Shown piece after piece: positions 27,418 to 36,538 of a DNA stretch of 64,000 bases (position 1 is the stretch's first letter; every line of letters begins with the position of its first letter). This DNA is from Bacillus sp. A301a_S52 (GTDB lineage Bacteria > Bacillota > Bacilli > Bacillales > Salisediminibacteriaceae), in assembly GCA_024701455.1 (NCBI GenBank), contig JABXYP010000001.1:252001-316000 (forward strand), read 5' to 3'. The notes under the pieces were generated by a model, which worked only from the letters and a program-made list of their open reading frames with translations, did no database searches and had not been told where the DNA came from. A program made the position numbers and the translations under genes.

Positions 27418-28409
27418 CGTTATTTATAAAGGATCATCTCAGCTTTATTCTTTTGTATCTGATAACGTTTATCTGCTTGCCTTTTATCATTGACCAATTA
27501 GATGGTTTTGAGAATCATTATGGCTATTTTAGTTTTTTAGCTATCACTTTATTAATTAGTCTGCTTGTTATTCGCTATCTTCGTCGTAAAAAAATGTATA
27601 CACATTTAAAGAAAGAAAATGTGGACCAAACTAGTTTTCTTGTCTATCGTCCACATGCTCCAATAGAAAAAGCATATGCCAATCAGTTACAGGCATTTTC
27701 TTCTTTGCTCTTAAAAGAACAGGACGCGTATCAAGATTTTTTACAGGAACAGCAGCTCCTTATTTCACATGCGGTGCATCAGATGAAGACGCCTATTTCT
27801 GTCATGCAATTGCTTGTTCAATCGAACCAAATAAATGACGTCAAATCGTTGGAAGAATGGCAGAAAGTAAAAGCTGAATGCGATAAAATAAACTTTTCGT
27901 TAAATCAGCTATTGTCGTATAGCCGCTCTACCCAATTATTATCTGATTTGAAAATTGAACCGATGCCACTAAAGAAAATCATACAAGAAGTTATTAATGA
28001 TTTAAAAGATTATTTTATTGAGGAAGAACTATTTCCTAAGGTGACAATAGCGGAAGACGTTATGCTTTATTCAGACCGGAAGTGGATGAAAGTAGTTATC
28101 TACCAACTGCTTAGTAATGCGATTAAATATGGTGAGAAGCACTCTACTGTTCATATTAATTACAGGAATGGTCAGTTATCGATTCGTAACAGAGGGGAAA
28201 CCATTCCCAAAAGTGAGATCAGTCGCTTATTCAATTTGTTCTATACAGGTTCAAAAGGACGGAAAAGAAGTGAAGCAACAGGAATAGGTTTATACTTAGT
28301 CAAAAGGATTTTGGTTACGCTAGATCATCCGTTTGAGTTAACGTCTCATGATCAAGAAACCACTTTTACCATTGAACTTTCGAAAAGTATTCGTACGGCT
28401 GCCGATTGA
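27414..28409 (+). CDS. BceS-type intramembrane-sensing histidine kinase
   Basis: This 331-residue kinase has two closely spaced N-terminal helices (about 8-25 and 37-53) and almost no outer loop, typical of BceS-like kinases that sense through their ABC transporter. The dimerisation box is ISHAVHQMKTPISVMQLL (phospho-His). The ATPase has LLSNAIKYGEKH (N box) and ATGIGLYLVKRIL (G2 box). It overlaps the regulator reading frame by 4 bases. With the regulator broken, its output may be lost. Confidence 0.88.
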   Translation: MTLFIKDHLSFILLYLITFICLPFIIDQLDGFENHYGYFSFLAITLLISLLVIRYLRRKKMYTHLKKENVDQTSFLVYRPHAPIEKAYANQLQAFSSLLLKEQDAYQDFLQEQQLLISHAVHQMKTPISVMQLLVQSNQINDVKSLEEWQKVKAECDKINFSLNQLLSYSRSTQLLSDLKIEPMPLKKIIQEVINDLKDYFIEEELFPKVTIAEDVMLYSDRKWMKVVIYQLLSNAIKYGEKHSTVHINYRNGQLSIRNRGETIPKSEISRLFNLFYTGSKGRKRSEATGIGLYLVKRILVTLDHPFELTSHDQETTFTIELSKSIRTAAD

Positions 28410-28527
28410 GGTAGCCGTTTTGAATGTGTCAATAGTGTCACTTTGCCGTCATGTTTTTAAATGTTAAGGAATGGATGACTTCGGTATATTAAAGTTAACA
28501 ATGAAAAGAAAAACAGGAGTGGTATAT

Positions 28528-29289
28528 ATGTCAGATATCATTTTAAATGTTCAACAACTCCATAAAGATTATGTGGGAGAGGTGAACTATAAAGCATTAA
28601 AAGGCATTGACTTTCAACTGAAACGTAATGAATTTGTCTCTGTAATGGGTCCATCTGGAAGTGGGAAGACGACATTTTTAAATTGTATATCAACGATAGA
28701 CCGTCCGACAAATGGTTCTATGACAATTAATCAAAAAGATCCCTATGAACTGAATGATGAAGATCTTGCAAAGTTTCGACGTAGTGAACTGGGTTTTGTT
28801 TTTCAAGATTTTAATTTGGTTCACACATTAACCGTAGAAGAAAATATTTTATTACCATTGACACTCGATGCAGTGAATGGAAAGGAAATGACAACCCGTT
28901 TAGCGGAAGTCGTTAAGTTTTTAGGGATTGAAGATATTATGAAGAAGAGAACCTTTGAGATTTCAGGGGGGCAGAAGCAACGTGTGGCCATTGCAAGAGC
29001 AGTTATTCATGAGCCTAGTTTATTATTAGCAGATGAGCCGACTGGGAATCTGGACTCTAAAGCAGCCAATAGTGTGATGACGCTATTTCAATCCATTCAC
29101 GAAACGTTTCAAACCTCTTTATTAATGGTCACACATGATCCGTATGTTGCCAGTTTTGCTGAGCGTGTGATTTTTATGCAAGACGGGATGCTCTACAATG
29201 AAATACAGAAGGGTGACCACAAGCAGCAATTCTATCAAGAAATTGTAGATACACTGACATTTCTGGGCGGTGGCTATCATGAGCTTTAA
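28528..29289 (+). CDS. BceA-type ABC transporter ATP-binding protein
   Basis: A 253-residue ATPase of the MacB/BceA class. It has Walker A MGPSGSGKTTFLN, Q-loop GFVFQDFNLVHTLTVEENI, signature ISGGQKQRVAIARA, Walker B LLADEPTGNLDS and H-loop LMVTHDP. The start at ATG 28528 follows AACAGGAG; 28471 is a longer frame without a site. It overlaps the permease by 11 bases. Such modules detect and remove peptide antibiotics that bind lipid II cycle intermediates. Confidence 0.92.
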   Translation: MSDIILNVQQLHKDYVGEVNYKALKGIDFQLKRNEFVSVMGPSGSGKTTFLNCISTIDRPTNGSMTINQKDPYELNDEDLAKFRRSELGFVFQDFNLVHTLTVEENILLPLTLDAVNGKEMTTRLAEVVKFLGIEDIMKKRTFEISGGQKQRVAIARAVIHEPSLLLADEPTGNLDSKAANSVMTLFQSIHETFQTSLLMVTHDPYVASFAERVIFMQDGMLYNEIQKGDHKQQFYQEIVDTLTFLGGGYHEL

Positions 29290-31129
29290 TCATATTGTCA
29301 TTCAAAATATAGTACGGGATAAATGGACCTATATTTCCTATTTTCTGAGCAGCGTCTTTTCGATTTTAGTCTTTTTCTTTTTTTTGATTACGGCATTTCA
29401 TCCGATGATGGAAGCTATCGATACGAATAGCACACTTGGAATCGTCATGATCCTTTGTAGTATGATTGTCTATATTTTTTCTTTTGTATTTATTATTTAT
29501 TCGATGCTGGCTTTTTTAAAGAAGAAAACCAAAAGCCTTGGCGTCTTTATCATTTCTGGAGCATCGACGAAGCAAGTGCAGAAAATGGTATTCCGAGAAA
29601 ATATGCTAATTGCTTTTGCTGCAATTATAACAGCGATTGTTGTTGGATTAATCGTTTCTCCTCTGTTTTTAATGGTCGTTAAAAATGTCTTAGAGGCAGA
29701 TAGCTTTGGCATGTATGTACCAATACAAGCTATTGCCATGACATTCATTTTATTTAGTGTTTTGTTTTTAATTGTTTCCAAAATAACGACACGATTTATC
29801 AAGAAAGAAGAAGCTGTACAACTGTTAAAAGCAGATGTCACACAGGAAAAATTAATACGTCCAACGCCATGGAGGCTTCTTTTAGCCATCTTAGTGAGTG
29901 CAGTTTTATTACTATCTCTCAAAGTGAGCCCAGATGTTGTTGAAAGCTTAGGCATTGTTTATATTATGATGTTGTTTATCAGTCTGTTAATGACGATTTA
30001 TCTTGTATTAACCCAAGGAATCTTGCTTACGATTCGGAGATTACAAAAAAGCGCCTCGTATTACAGAAAAACGAATATGTTATTTGTATCGAATTTACAA
30101 GCCAAAGGCAATTCACATGCTCATGTCATTTATTTGCTCAGTATTTTACTACTTGCCGTATTTGTGACGACGAGTGTTTTGTACAGTTCGTATTATAATG
30201 TTGAAGAAAATACGGAAGCTGTCTATCCGTATAGCTTTCAATATATTTCACATCCAGATAATCCTATAGAAAAAGAACAGCAAGATATTGAATTTATGGA
30301 GACAACCCTTGAGCAAACAGAGGGAGATGTCGATGCGTATCAATCTGCGTTCAAAACAGACGAAGACCGCAGGATTGGCTTCCTATCGAATACGCATTTC
30401 AATGCACTTGGTACACACGAAGCGATAACACTTAGCGACAATGAATATTATGTTGTGGCAGGAAATGCGGGGGTGATGCCAAATACGGATGCTATTCAGG
30501 ATTATGTGGATGACCCTCTTCAGTACGTAGGATTAGAAGAACGAATGATTCTTATATCAGGCTTTAGGGCAGTATATTATGTTATATCAGATGCGATTTA
30601 TGACGCCCTCAATTATCCAGAATATCATGTGTTTGCCTATGAATTGGAGGAATGGACAGAGAAACGGGATGTAGCAGAAAAAATAGAATCACAACTCATG
30701 ACAGAACCAGGTGAGCGATACGTCTCATCTAAAATTGCATTATATGCTGATGAGTTATTTGTAAAGAGGATTATCTTCTTTATTGGTTTTATGCTTAGTC
30801 TGATTTTTTTGAGTGCAGCCATGAGTATACTTTATTTTTACTTGCAGACCTCTTTAGCGGGAGAAAAAGAAAAGTATTTGGGCATGCGCAAAATCGGACT
30901 ATCTATGAAAGAAATGCGTGTTATTGTAACAAGAGAATTATCCATACTGATTTTTGTTCCTTTTACAATTGCTGCGATGTTATTATTTATCGTCTTATTC
31001 AGTATTCGTGATGTACTTTCACCCGCTTTTTTCCAGATGACTACGGTTGGGGTAGGCATTATTTTACTGTTGTTTACGCTGAGCTTTTTTATTATACGCA
31101 AGGCATATTTTAAAAAATTGGTAGAGTAA
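29279..31129 (+). CDS. BceB-type ABC transporter permease
   Basis: This 616-residue permease has ten predicted helices: one plus a first FtsX-like group (about 18-190), three more to about 295, a large extracytoplasmic domain (about 305-500), and a final FtsX group (about 505-610). That layout is diagnostic of BceB-like peptide-antibiotic sensor/detoxification transporters. The start at ATG 29279 lies inside the ATPase gene. The substrate is unknown; the neighbouring RiPP cluster makes self-protection possible but the two units converge and are separated by 0.8 kb. Confidence 0.9.
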   Translation: MSFNHIVIQNIVRDKWTYISYFLSSVFSILVFFFFLITAFHPMMEAIDTNSTLGIVMILCSMIVYIFSFVFIIYSMLAFLKKKTKSLGVFIISGASTKQVQKMVFRENMLIAFAAIITAIVVGLIVSPLFLMVVKNVLEADSFGMYVPIQAIAMTFILFSVLFLIVSKITTRFIKKEEAVQLLKADVTQEKLIRPTPWRLLLAILVSAVLLLSLKVSPDVVESLGIVYIMMLFISLLMTIYLVLTQGILLTIRRLQKSASYYRKTNMLFVSNLQAKGNSHAHVIYLLSILLLAVFVTTSVLYSSYYNVEENTEAVYPYSFQYISHPDNPIEKEQQDIEFMETTLEQTEGDVDAYQSAFKTDEDRRIGFLSNTHFNALGTHEAITLSDNEYYVVAGNAGVMPNTDAIQDYVDDPLQYVGLEERMILISGFRAVYYVISDAIYDALNYPEYHVFAYELEEWTEKRDVAEKIESQLMTEPGERYVSSKIALYADELFVKRIIFFIGFMLSLIFLSAAMSILYFYLQTSLAGEKEKYLGMRKIGLSMKEMRVIVTRELSILIFVPFTIAAMLLFIVLFSIRDVLSPAFFQMTTVGVGIILLLFTLSFFIIRKAYFKKLVE

Positions 31130-31953
31130 GTGATAGAACGTTAATCTGAATTTCAAAAATCTAAGCAAGAAAAATGATACGATTCATTACAATTTAAAGA
31201 ATGAGCTATTTCGGTATGAGATAATTGTTAGCCACCTTTCTAAGTATGACTAATCAATCCAGTATCTAAATGACCAGACTACTAAGGCATTTGATATAGT
31301 TATAATTTATTGGAGGAAATAGGGTTTAAATGGACATTAATAAGTATAAATGCTGTTTTTCAGTTATTTTTGACAACATATTGGGCTTCAGATAGAATGA
31401 AGCAAATAATTGCTATATTATAATCATAAATAAATCGGATTTGCTAGGGGTGTCGCTGGATAAATCTGTATTTTAATGGTCTTTAGATGTTGTAATTGAT
31501 GAAAAATACAGGAGGAACGGACTGGGTCAATGATTGATGGCATGTATTTTAAAACATCCAGAAGTAAAATAGTCTCGTTTTGCTCTAGCTACTAAAGATA
31601 TTTAAAGTGTAAGTTTAAAGAAAATGAATGTATGGCAAGAGGATTAGTTGCAAACGCAGCGGTTGTCTTAAACAAAGCCGGTAAAGGCATAACCACTTGG
31701 GCAAAGAAGAGTTCAACACGGAGGGGAAAATCAATCTAATAATATAAAATTATTAGAAGAGATAGTGTTAAAACGAGAGCCTGAACTTATTAATGTAATT
31801 AGGCAGTGTCTACTTAAATCAAGAAATTATGAAATTGATCCAAATATTAGAAATCATAACCTTAGTTTTAGGATATGATTTCTAATATCCCTTTAGTGAG
31901 TATGGTAGGTTTTTGGCTCATTTTCGCTTTTTCATATTTCCACAATATCTTAG
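31130..31953. other. Gene-free, apparently degraded interval
   Basis: No full gene. Two broken coding-like scraps lie on the plus strand: an ATG at 31633 giving MARGLVANAAVVLNKAGKG and on to a stop near 31739, and an overlapping frame ending SRNYEIDPNIRNHNLSFRI near 31878. Neither has a convincing ribosome site. I take this as decayed sequence between the Bce module and the RiPP cluster. Confidence 0.4.
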
Positions 31954-32226
31954 TTAAATAAGTGGTTCAGTACTAATTATTTTAATGATATCTTGATTTA
32001 AACACTTATTAATAAACTCATTAAAATCTTCTTCACTCACTTTTATTTCTTTTGCGTAATTTAGAAATTCTTCTGCTGTTACAACTTTATACTTATCTAA
32101 ATGATTAATTAATTCAAATCCTGAAGGATTAAAACTTAAAATGTTAAGTTTCTCACTATCAAAAATAGAGTTATCTTGCTCTCTTATAATTAATGATTGC
32201 TTGAGTTCGTATTTTGTTTGGGACAT
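31954..32226 (-). CDS. PqqD-like RiPP recognition protein
   Basis: This 90-residue protein has the PqqD/RRE fold pattern. A beta-rich first half (KQSLIIREQDNSIFDSEKLNILSFN) is followed by NPSGFELINHLDKYKVVTAEEFLNYA, where 'lN-x-x-g-x-x-l-l' and the helix after it are typical. Then come helices to an II-K-I end. Such proteins bind the leader of a precursor peptide and present it to a radical SAM enzyme. The start is ATG 32226 behind GGAGGAATG. It is last in the cluster, 121 bases after the radical SAM-peptidase gene. Confidence 0.75.
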   Translation of the reverse strand: MSQTKYELKQSLIIREQDNSIFDSEKLNILSFNPSGFELINHLDKYKVVTAEEFLNYAKEIKVSEEDFNEFINKCLNQDIIKIISTEPLI

Positions 32227-32347
32227 TACACATTCCTCCAATATTTAAGTTTCTATTTAAAAGACTGTAAAGAAGATCAGGTCGAGGCTTTCCTGTATAT
32301 AGGAAAGGGTTTAAAGCTTCACGATAAAAACTTAGATATTAGTCTGT

Positions 32348-33598
32348 TCAAAAATTTTGAGTGACATGATACCCCTCCTCAACAATTAAATTGCTTAACA
32401 AAGCTTTCTGGATATAATTAAATAGTAAATCCTCGTCAGATGCTAAACTCAATGCATTAGTGTAGAAGCTTGGAGTAACAAGGTCTTTTAAATATTCAAT
32501 TGCCCAAATGTTCATGGATGTTTCAATTTCTTGGTTATACTCTGGACTACTGTTTAAACTATTAGTACTTATATGACCTATTTCATGAATTACAGAAAAA
32601 ATTTTAATTGCCAATGGTAAGCTATCTTTATAAAAAATCTCGAAGTTATCTTTATATCTATAGACTATAGCATTTGAATTTAATTTTTCATCTTTAACTG
32701 GTAAAATTGAAGATATATTATAGTGATTTTTAAACTCAACCAATAATTTATTGAAGAAACTTTTTTTGAGTTCGTAATAGTATTTACTATAGGCTTCAAC
32801 TAAAGAATCTCTAGATATATGACCAATTATTCGTCCCATTTCTCCTATAGTTATACTTCCATCTGCACCTAATACTAAAGGGGGATATTGTAAGCCTTTT
32901 GGTTTTTGCTCCCTGAGATTTCCGCCTGTTATACTTATCCAATTGCCATCCTTTTGTTTATTGTAGTAACTGCACAATTCTCTTACCTCTTTCTCTTGTT
33001 CCTCTGACAAAGAAAGGTCTATATAATCATCATTCGGATTATAGTTTTCCCAAATCTGAATTTTGACTTTATATATTTTTAATTTTAGACAGAGTTCAAT
33101 CATATTAGGAAATTCAACTATATTATTTTTGTTGATACAAATTGCTAGATTCACACTTAGAGAATTGTTCTGAATTAATTCAATTGATTGAATAACATTG
33201 TTAAAAACATTGTCTCCTCTAAAGCGAGTGTTTCTTTCTTCATTGCTTCCGTCCAAACTCACTTGAACATTTTTAATACCAGCAAGCTTTAACATGTCTA
33301 TTTGCTCAATAGTCACATCTATTCCGGTAATCCCTAAAAGAGGAACAATATTATTATCATTTAACTCTTTCAAAATCTCTTTTATATTAGGATGTAATAA
33401 AGGATCTCCTCCTGACAACACCACCATATAAACATTATGCTCTTTGACTTCTCTGATAACCTTTTTGATAGTCTCAAGGCTTAACGTATATTGGTTTAAC
33501 AAACCAGTTTGAGTTAAAAAGCAATGACTACATGCTAATTGACAATTATATGTTACGTACAAAGAAAAAACACGAGGCATAACATAATTGCTATCCAT
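32348..33598 (-). CDS. Radical SAM protein fused to a HEXXH (M78-like) peptidase domain
   Basis: This 416-residue protein begins with a radical SAM core: YVTYNCQLACSHCFL gives CxxxCxxC (Cys19, 23, 26), then LSGGDPLLHP (GGD/E motif) and VQVSLDGSNEERN. A stretch at 240-270 (PLVLGADGSITIGEMG, IGHISRDSLVEAY) has the shape of a SPASM segment but no cysteines. Residues about 325-370 read IFSVIHEIGHISTNS then YNQEIETSMNIWAIEYL. This gives HEXXH plus a downstream E-x-E-x-x-x-N-x-x-A, the pattern of ImmA/IrrE (M78) zinc peptidases. It overlaps the MFS gene by 8 bases. Plausible roles are peptide modification and leader cleavage in one protein (inference). Confidence 0.85.
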   Translation of the reverse strand: MDSNYVMPRVFSLYVTYNCQLACSHCFLTQTGLLNQYTLSLETIKKVIREVKEHNVYMVVLSGGDPLLHPNIKEILKELNDNNIVPLLGITGIDVTIEQIDMLKLAGIKNVQVSLDGSNEERNTRFRGDNVFNNVIQSIELIQNNSLSVNLAICINKNNIVEFPNMIELCLKLKIYKVKIQIWENYNPNDDYIDLSLSEEQEKEVRELCSYYNKQKDGNWISITGGNLREQKPKGLQYPPLVLGADGSITIGEMGRIIGHISRDSLVEAYSKYYYELKKSFFNKLLVEFKNHYNISSILPVKDEKLNSNAIVYRYKDNFEIFYKDSLPLAIKIFSVIHEIGHISTNSLNSSPEYNQEIETSMNIWAIEYLKDLVTPSFYTNALSLASDEDLLFNYIQKALLSNLIVEEGYHVTQNF

Positions 33599-34862
33599 TA
33601 TAACTCCGCCTTACATTTTTATTTTGATTTACGTAGACTATCAAAGACAGCACAATAATAAATGTACCCAAAAGTGATAGTAACGCAAAGCCTAAACTTA
33701 GCCCTAAAAACTCAGTTAAATAACCTGAAACGCTCATTAGGATTGAAGCAACTAGAGCTCTTATAAAAGATCCAGCAGATAATATTGTCGTTCTCGTATC
33801 ACTGTTATTTGGAAGCTCTTTGTTAATTGAGTAACTTAAGTATGAGTTAGAGAAGCCTCTTATAATCTGATGAAGACCTAATGCAATTATAATCAATACA
33901 GACGACACATTCGTAAACAAAAGTATCAAACCAGATACTAGCATCAGGCCTATTGTAATAAAAACAAAACTGAAATTATTGACAGACTTTTTTGGCACTT
34001 TACTTGCTGTATAAGAACTTAAAGCGGAAACTATGTTAAAGGAAAATAATATCCAACCAAAAACGGCCAGATCAATACTGAACTCCTCTAAGAGTGGTTG
34101 GTAATAATTAAATCCTGTTCTTATGACACCAAAAGATATTCCTCCAAAAACGAATATGAATAATATAAATTTATTATTTATGATAATGCTAGTTCCTTCT
34201 TTTATAATTGACCAAAACTTCTTAAAGGATTTCAATACATCCTTAATTGAGCCTTCTTGAGCATAATCTTTAGTATCATTAATAATTATTAGAATAACTA
34301 TTATTAAGAGTGCCAATAATACAATATCAACTAATAAAGGAATAACTAAATTAATACTTCCCAAGTATCCCCCAATTACAGCCGCTACTCCACCTACTAT
34401 AAAACCAATAGAATTAGCTTTTGTGTCAATCTTAAAAAATTCTTCTTGTGCAACGTCTGCACTTAATAAATTTTCTACTACCAACGAATGCAAGTTCTCG
34501 CTGCTTAGAGAGTTACCCAAAGCAAACATAAAAGCTATTATTATCAGAAACTGAAAATCATGAAAAAAAATAATACTTACCATTGCTATCAGATATATTA
34601 ACTTCCCGATTAAAAATGTTTTTTTTCTCCCCATTAGGTCTGATATTGTACCACAAGGAACTTCTAAGATAATTGTCATTATTAAAACTAATGAGAAGAA
34701 AAGTGACATCTGAGAGAAACTAACATGCATATAATTTAAATAAAAGGCTACCATAACCGGAGCAAAGAAAACTTCTAACTTAAATATTGCATCTGTATAT
34801 AAAACTACCTTTGATTGAAATAAAGCTTTGCTACCATCCAAGTGATCACTTTCCTTCAACAA
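33591..34862 (-). CDS. MFS transporter, probable peptide-product exporter
   Basis: A 12-helix major facilitator of about 415-423 residues. Loop 2-3 reads GTISDLMGRKKTFLIGK, the MFS G-x-x-x-D-x-x-G-R-R/K signature. The central loop (about 190-210) is charged. The start is uncertain: the open frame begins TTG 34862 inside the upstream radical SAM gene, and a TTG at 34841 sits just behind AAGGAAAGTGAT. It overlaps both neighbours, so it belongs to the same operon and most likely exports the mature product. Confidence 0.85.
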   Translation of the reverse strand: MLKESDHLDGSKALFQSKVVLYTDAIFKLEVFFAPVMVAFYLNYMHVSFSQMSLFFSLVLIMTIILEVPCGTISDLMGRKKTFLIGKLIYLIAMVSIIFFHDFQFLIIIAFMFALGNSLSSENLHSLVVENLLSADVAQEEFFKIDTKANSIGFIVGGVAAVIGGYLGSINLVIPLLVDIVLLALLIIVILIIINDTKDYAQEGSIKDVLKSFKKFWSIIKEGTSIIINNKFILFIFVFGGISFGVIRTGFNYYQPLLEEFSIDLAVFGWILFSFNIVSALSSYTASKVPKKSVNNFSFVFITIGLMLVSGLILLFTNVSSVLIIIALGLHQIIRGFSNSYLSYSINKELPNNSDTRTTILSAGSFIRALVASILMSVSGYLTEFLGLSLGFALLSLLGTFIIVLSLIVYVNQNKNVRRSYNG

Positions 34863-35835
34863 AAATATTCTCTTTGTACGTTGTATATGATATGTGACAA
34901 GCTTCTTGATGAACCTCTTTAAAACTCTTTATGTTTAACGTACGATCATTCGGCGCTTTTCCTCTCCATTTATTAAAAAGAGGATCATTTTGCCAAAGAT
35001 ATTCTATTTCTTCGGGTTTATCGACTTTTACTTTTGTGCGGTCCTCTTCAACTAAAATATCACATGCAGAAAGAGAAAGATCGCTATTAATAATAAGATC
35101 TGTTGTTCCAGCTCCACAACCAAATGTAGTTGTATTACTGCAAGAAGATTCGCCTTTTGATAAAAAGGCACTATCTATTTGCATCTTTGGATGTTTCTCT
35201 TGCAAAATTGATAATTCTTCTTTGATATACTTTACATTTTCGTTTGTTAAAGCATATTCATCTCTATAAGTTTTTCCTGTACCTATTGGGACAAATGCCC
35301 CGACTTTCAATTGATCTACCCCCGCTTCTAAAGCTAATTTATGTATATCTAAAAGATATTGGCTATTTTTTTTCGACATAGTTACTGCAAATGAAGTCCA
35401 ACCACCAAGACTTTTTATTCTTGAAGCACCTAATAATGATTCATCAAAAGTACCTTTACCTCTTACAGGATCGCTAAGTTCAGCAGAGTGTCCTTCTAAA
35501 GAAATTTGATATCTTTTACAGCCGCTTTCAATTAATGATTTGGCTCTTTCTTCGGAAAGCAGTGTTCCGTTGGTAGCTATTTTTGTATGAATACCTTGTT
35601 CTGTTATTAATGAGAGTATGGTTTCTAAATCATTTCGAACTAGAGGCTCTCCACCCAATAGACCAATTGAATGTACGCCTTTTTTTCCAAAGTAAGCAAT
35701 GTAACGTTCAATTCGCTCAAAAGGTAGCTTGGTGGTATAATCTGTTAAATAACAATGTGTACATCGCAAGTTACATTTACTAGTGATGTACCATTTGATT
35801 CCTATTGGAAAATTTAGATAACTTATTTTCTTCAT
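34846..35835 (-). CDS. Radical SAM/SPASM peptide-modifying enzyme
   Basis: This 329-residue enzyme has the cluster motif TSKCNLRCTHCYL (Cys21, 25, 28), GGEPLV, and KIATNGTLL with the SAM-binding strands. The C-terminal SPASM-like region has Cys232, Cys240 (FGCGAGTTDLIIN), Cys258 (SLSACDIL) and Cys313 (EACH), enough for at least one auxiliary Fe-S cluster. ATG 35835 is chosen since GAGGTGAT lies 7 bases before it. It is the first enzyme after the precursor gene, so it is the probable maturase acting on the single Cys or nearby residues. Confidence 0.88.
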   Translation of the reverse strand: MKKISYLNFPIGIKWYITSKCNLRCTHCYLTDYTTKLPFERIERYIAYFGKKGVHSIGLLGGEPLVRNDLETILSLITEQGIHTKIATNGTLLSEERAKSLIESGCKRYQISLEGHSAELSDPVRGKGTFDESLLGASRIKSLGGWTSFAVTMSKKNSQYLLDIHKLALEAGVDQLKVGAFVPIGTGKTYRDEYALTNENVKYIKEELSILQEKHPKMQIDSAFLSKGESSCSNTTTFGCGAGTTDLIINSDLSLSACDILVEEDRTKVKVDKPEEIEYLWQNDPLFNKWRGKAPNDRTLNIKSFKEVHQEACHISYTTYKENIFVEGK

Positions 35836-35854
35836 TTCCTTAATCACCTCACAT

Positions 35855-35896
35855 AAACCATTAAGAATACCTTTTATTGAGTATTCTTAATGGTTT
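35855..35896 (-). promoter_or_regulatory. Perfect 16-bp hairpin between precursor and maturase genes
   Basis: AAACCATTAAGAATAC and its exact complement with a 10-base loop. There is no T-run on the minus strand, so it is more likely an mRNA-processing or stabilising hairpin, or a leaky terminator, raising precursor over enzyme levels. Confidence 0.8.
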
Positions 35897-35906
35897 AAGA
35901 TTTAAA

Positions 35907-36005
35907 TTATTGCACAGCTTTCATACTAGACATGCAGCCTTCAACAGACAAAACTTCAAAATCAGGCTTTTCACGAGTTACTTCAACCTTCTTCACATCT
36001 TTCAT
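35907..36005 (-). CDS. Short RiPP precursor peptide (32 residues)
   Basis: ATG 36005 follows an ideal GGAGGTGATTTGA site. The product starts MKDVKKVEVTREKPDFEVL and ends SVEGCMSSMKAVQ. The first 20 residues are charged, like a leader; the tail has one Cys and two Met. The only Cys and the G-C-M sequence recall the AAGCMGC segment of the sactipeptide SkfA, where Cys is linked to a Met alpha carbon, but the resemblance is short. It is the first gene of the radical SAM/MFS/PqqD operon. The size is near that of PqqA-type and mycofactocin precursors, so a small excised product is also possible. Confidence 0.82.
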   Translation of the reverse strand: MKDVKKVEVTREKPDFEVLSVEGCMSSMKAVQ

Positions 36006-36031
36006 TCAAATCACCTCCAATAAATATAATT

Positions 36032-36057
36032 ATCACTATTTTCTATCAATTAGTGAT
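36032..36057. promoter_or_regulatory. Inverted repeat before the RiPP precursor gene
   Basis: ATCACTA, 12 bases, TAGTGAT, 27 bases upstream of the start codon and next to a TATAAT-like tract on the minus strand. It could be an operator or a 5' leader hairpin. Confidence 0.45.
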
Positions 36058-36317
36058 GTGCCTTTACATTAACACAAAATATTACCATATTGTACTTTTT
36101 TTGTTCGCCAAATTCCTACATTATCCATTATAAATTTATTTTTTCTTATAATTATGACTATAAATTTTCTAGTTTGACCCAATTAGCTTTAAGGTTAATA
36201 TTTAGAGAATCTTTTATCGATCATTTAACAAACAGACTTCTTGAATAAGAGGCTAGAATAGTTAGTTGACCCCATTGACTATTGTTTGTTATATTTACAG
36301 AAACACTTAAAGGATAG

Positions 36318-36510
36318 GTGAAGAAGTTCGGCATAGCAGAAGTTTGATTTACAAGAACTTTGTTATGACTGGAAAAGAGTAAAAATAATCAATTTGAAGC
36401 GAACTTAAATAAGCATTTTTATGTGTTTATTTGGTGTGCTTATTTGATTTTTTTACTCTACGGACTTATTCTCTTTTTAGCCGCAGAGTATAGCTCTGCG
36501 GTTTTTTGTG
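36318..36510 (+). promoter_or_regulatory. Attenuator-like leader of a methyltransferase gene
   Basis: A 9-codon frame (GTG 36318 to TGA 36347, MKKFGIAEV) follows AAAGGA. Then GAGTAAAAATAATCAA (36377) pairs with TTGATTTTTTTACTC (36444-36458), enclosing an inner AAATAAGCA/TGCTTATTT hairpin (36407-36447). A second hairpin, CCGCAGAG-CTATA-type stem at 36480-36502, is followed by TTTTTTG. A leader frame plus two terminator-like stems resembles translation-controlled attenuation of antibiotic-resistance genes. Confidence 0.5.
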
Positions 36511-36538
36511 TTTTAAAAATTTTTAGGAGGAAGTTTTT

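Noticed and set aside
31633-31739. Possible small bacteriocin frame near the RiPP cluster
   Set aside because: No ribosome site, opposite strand to the cluster, no bacteriocin motif; treated as decayed sequence.
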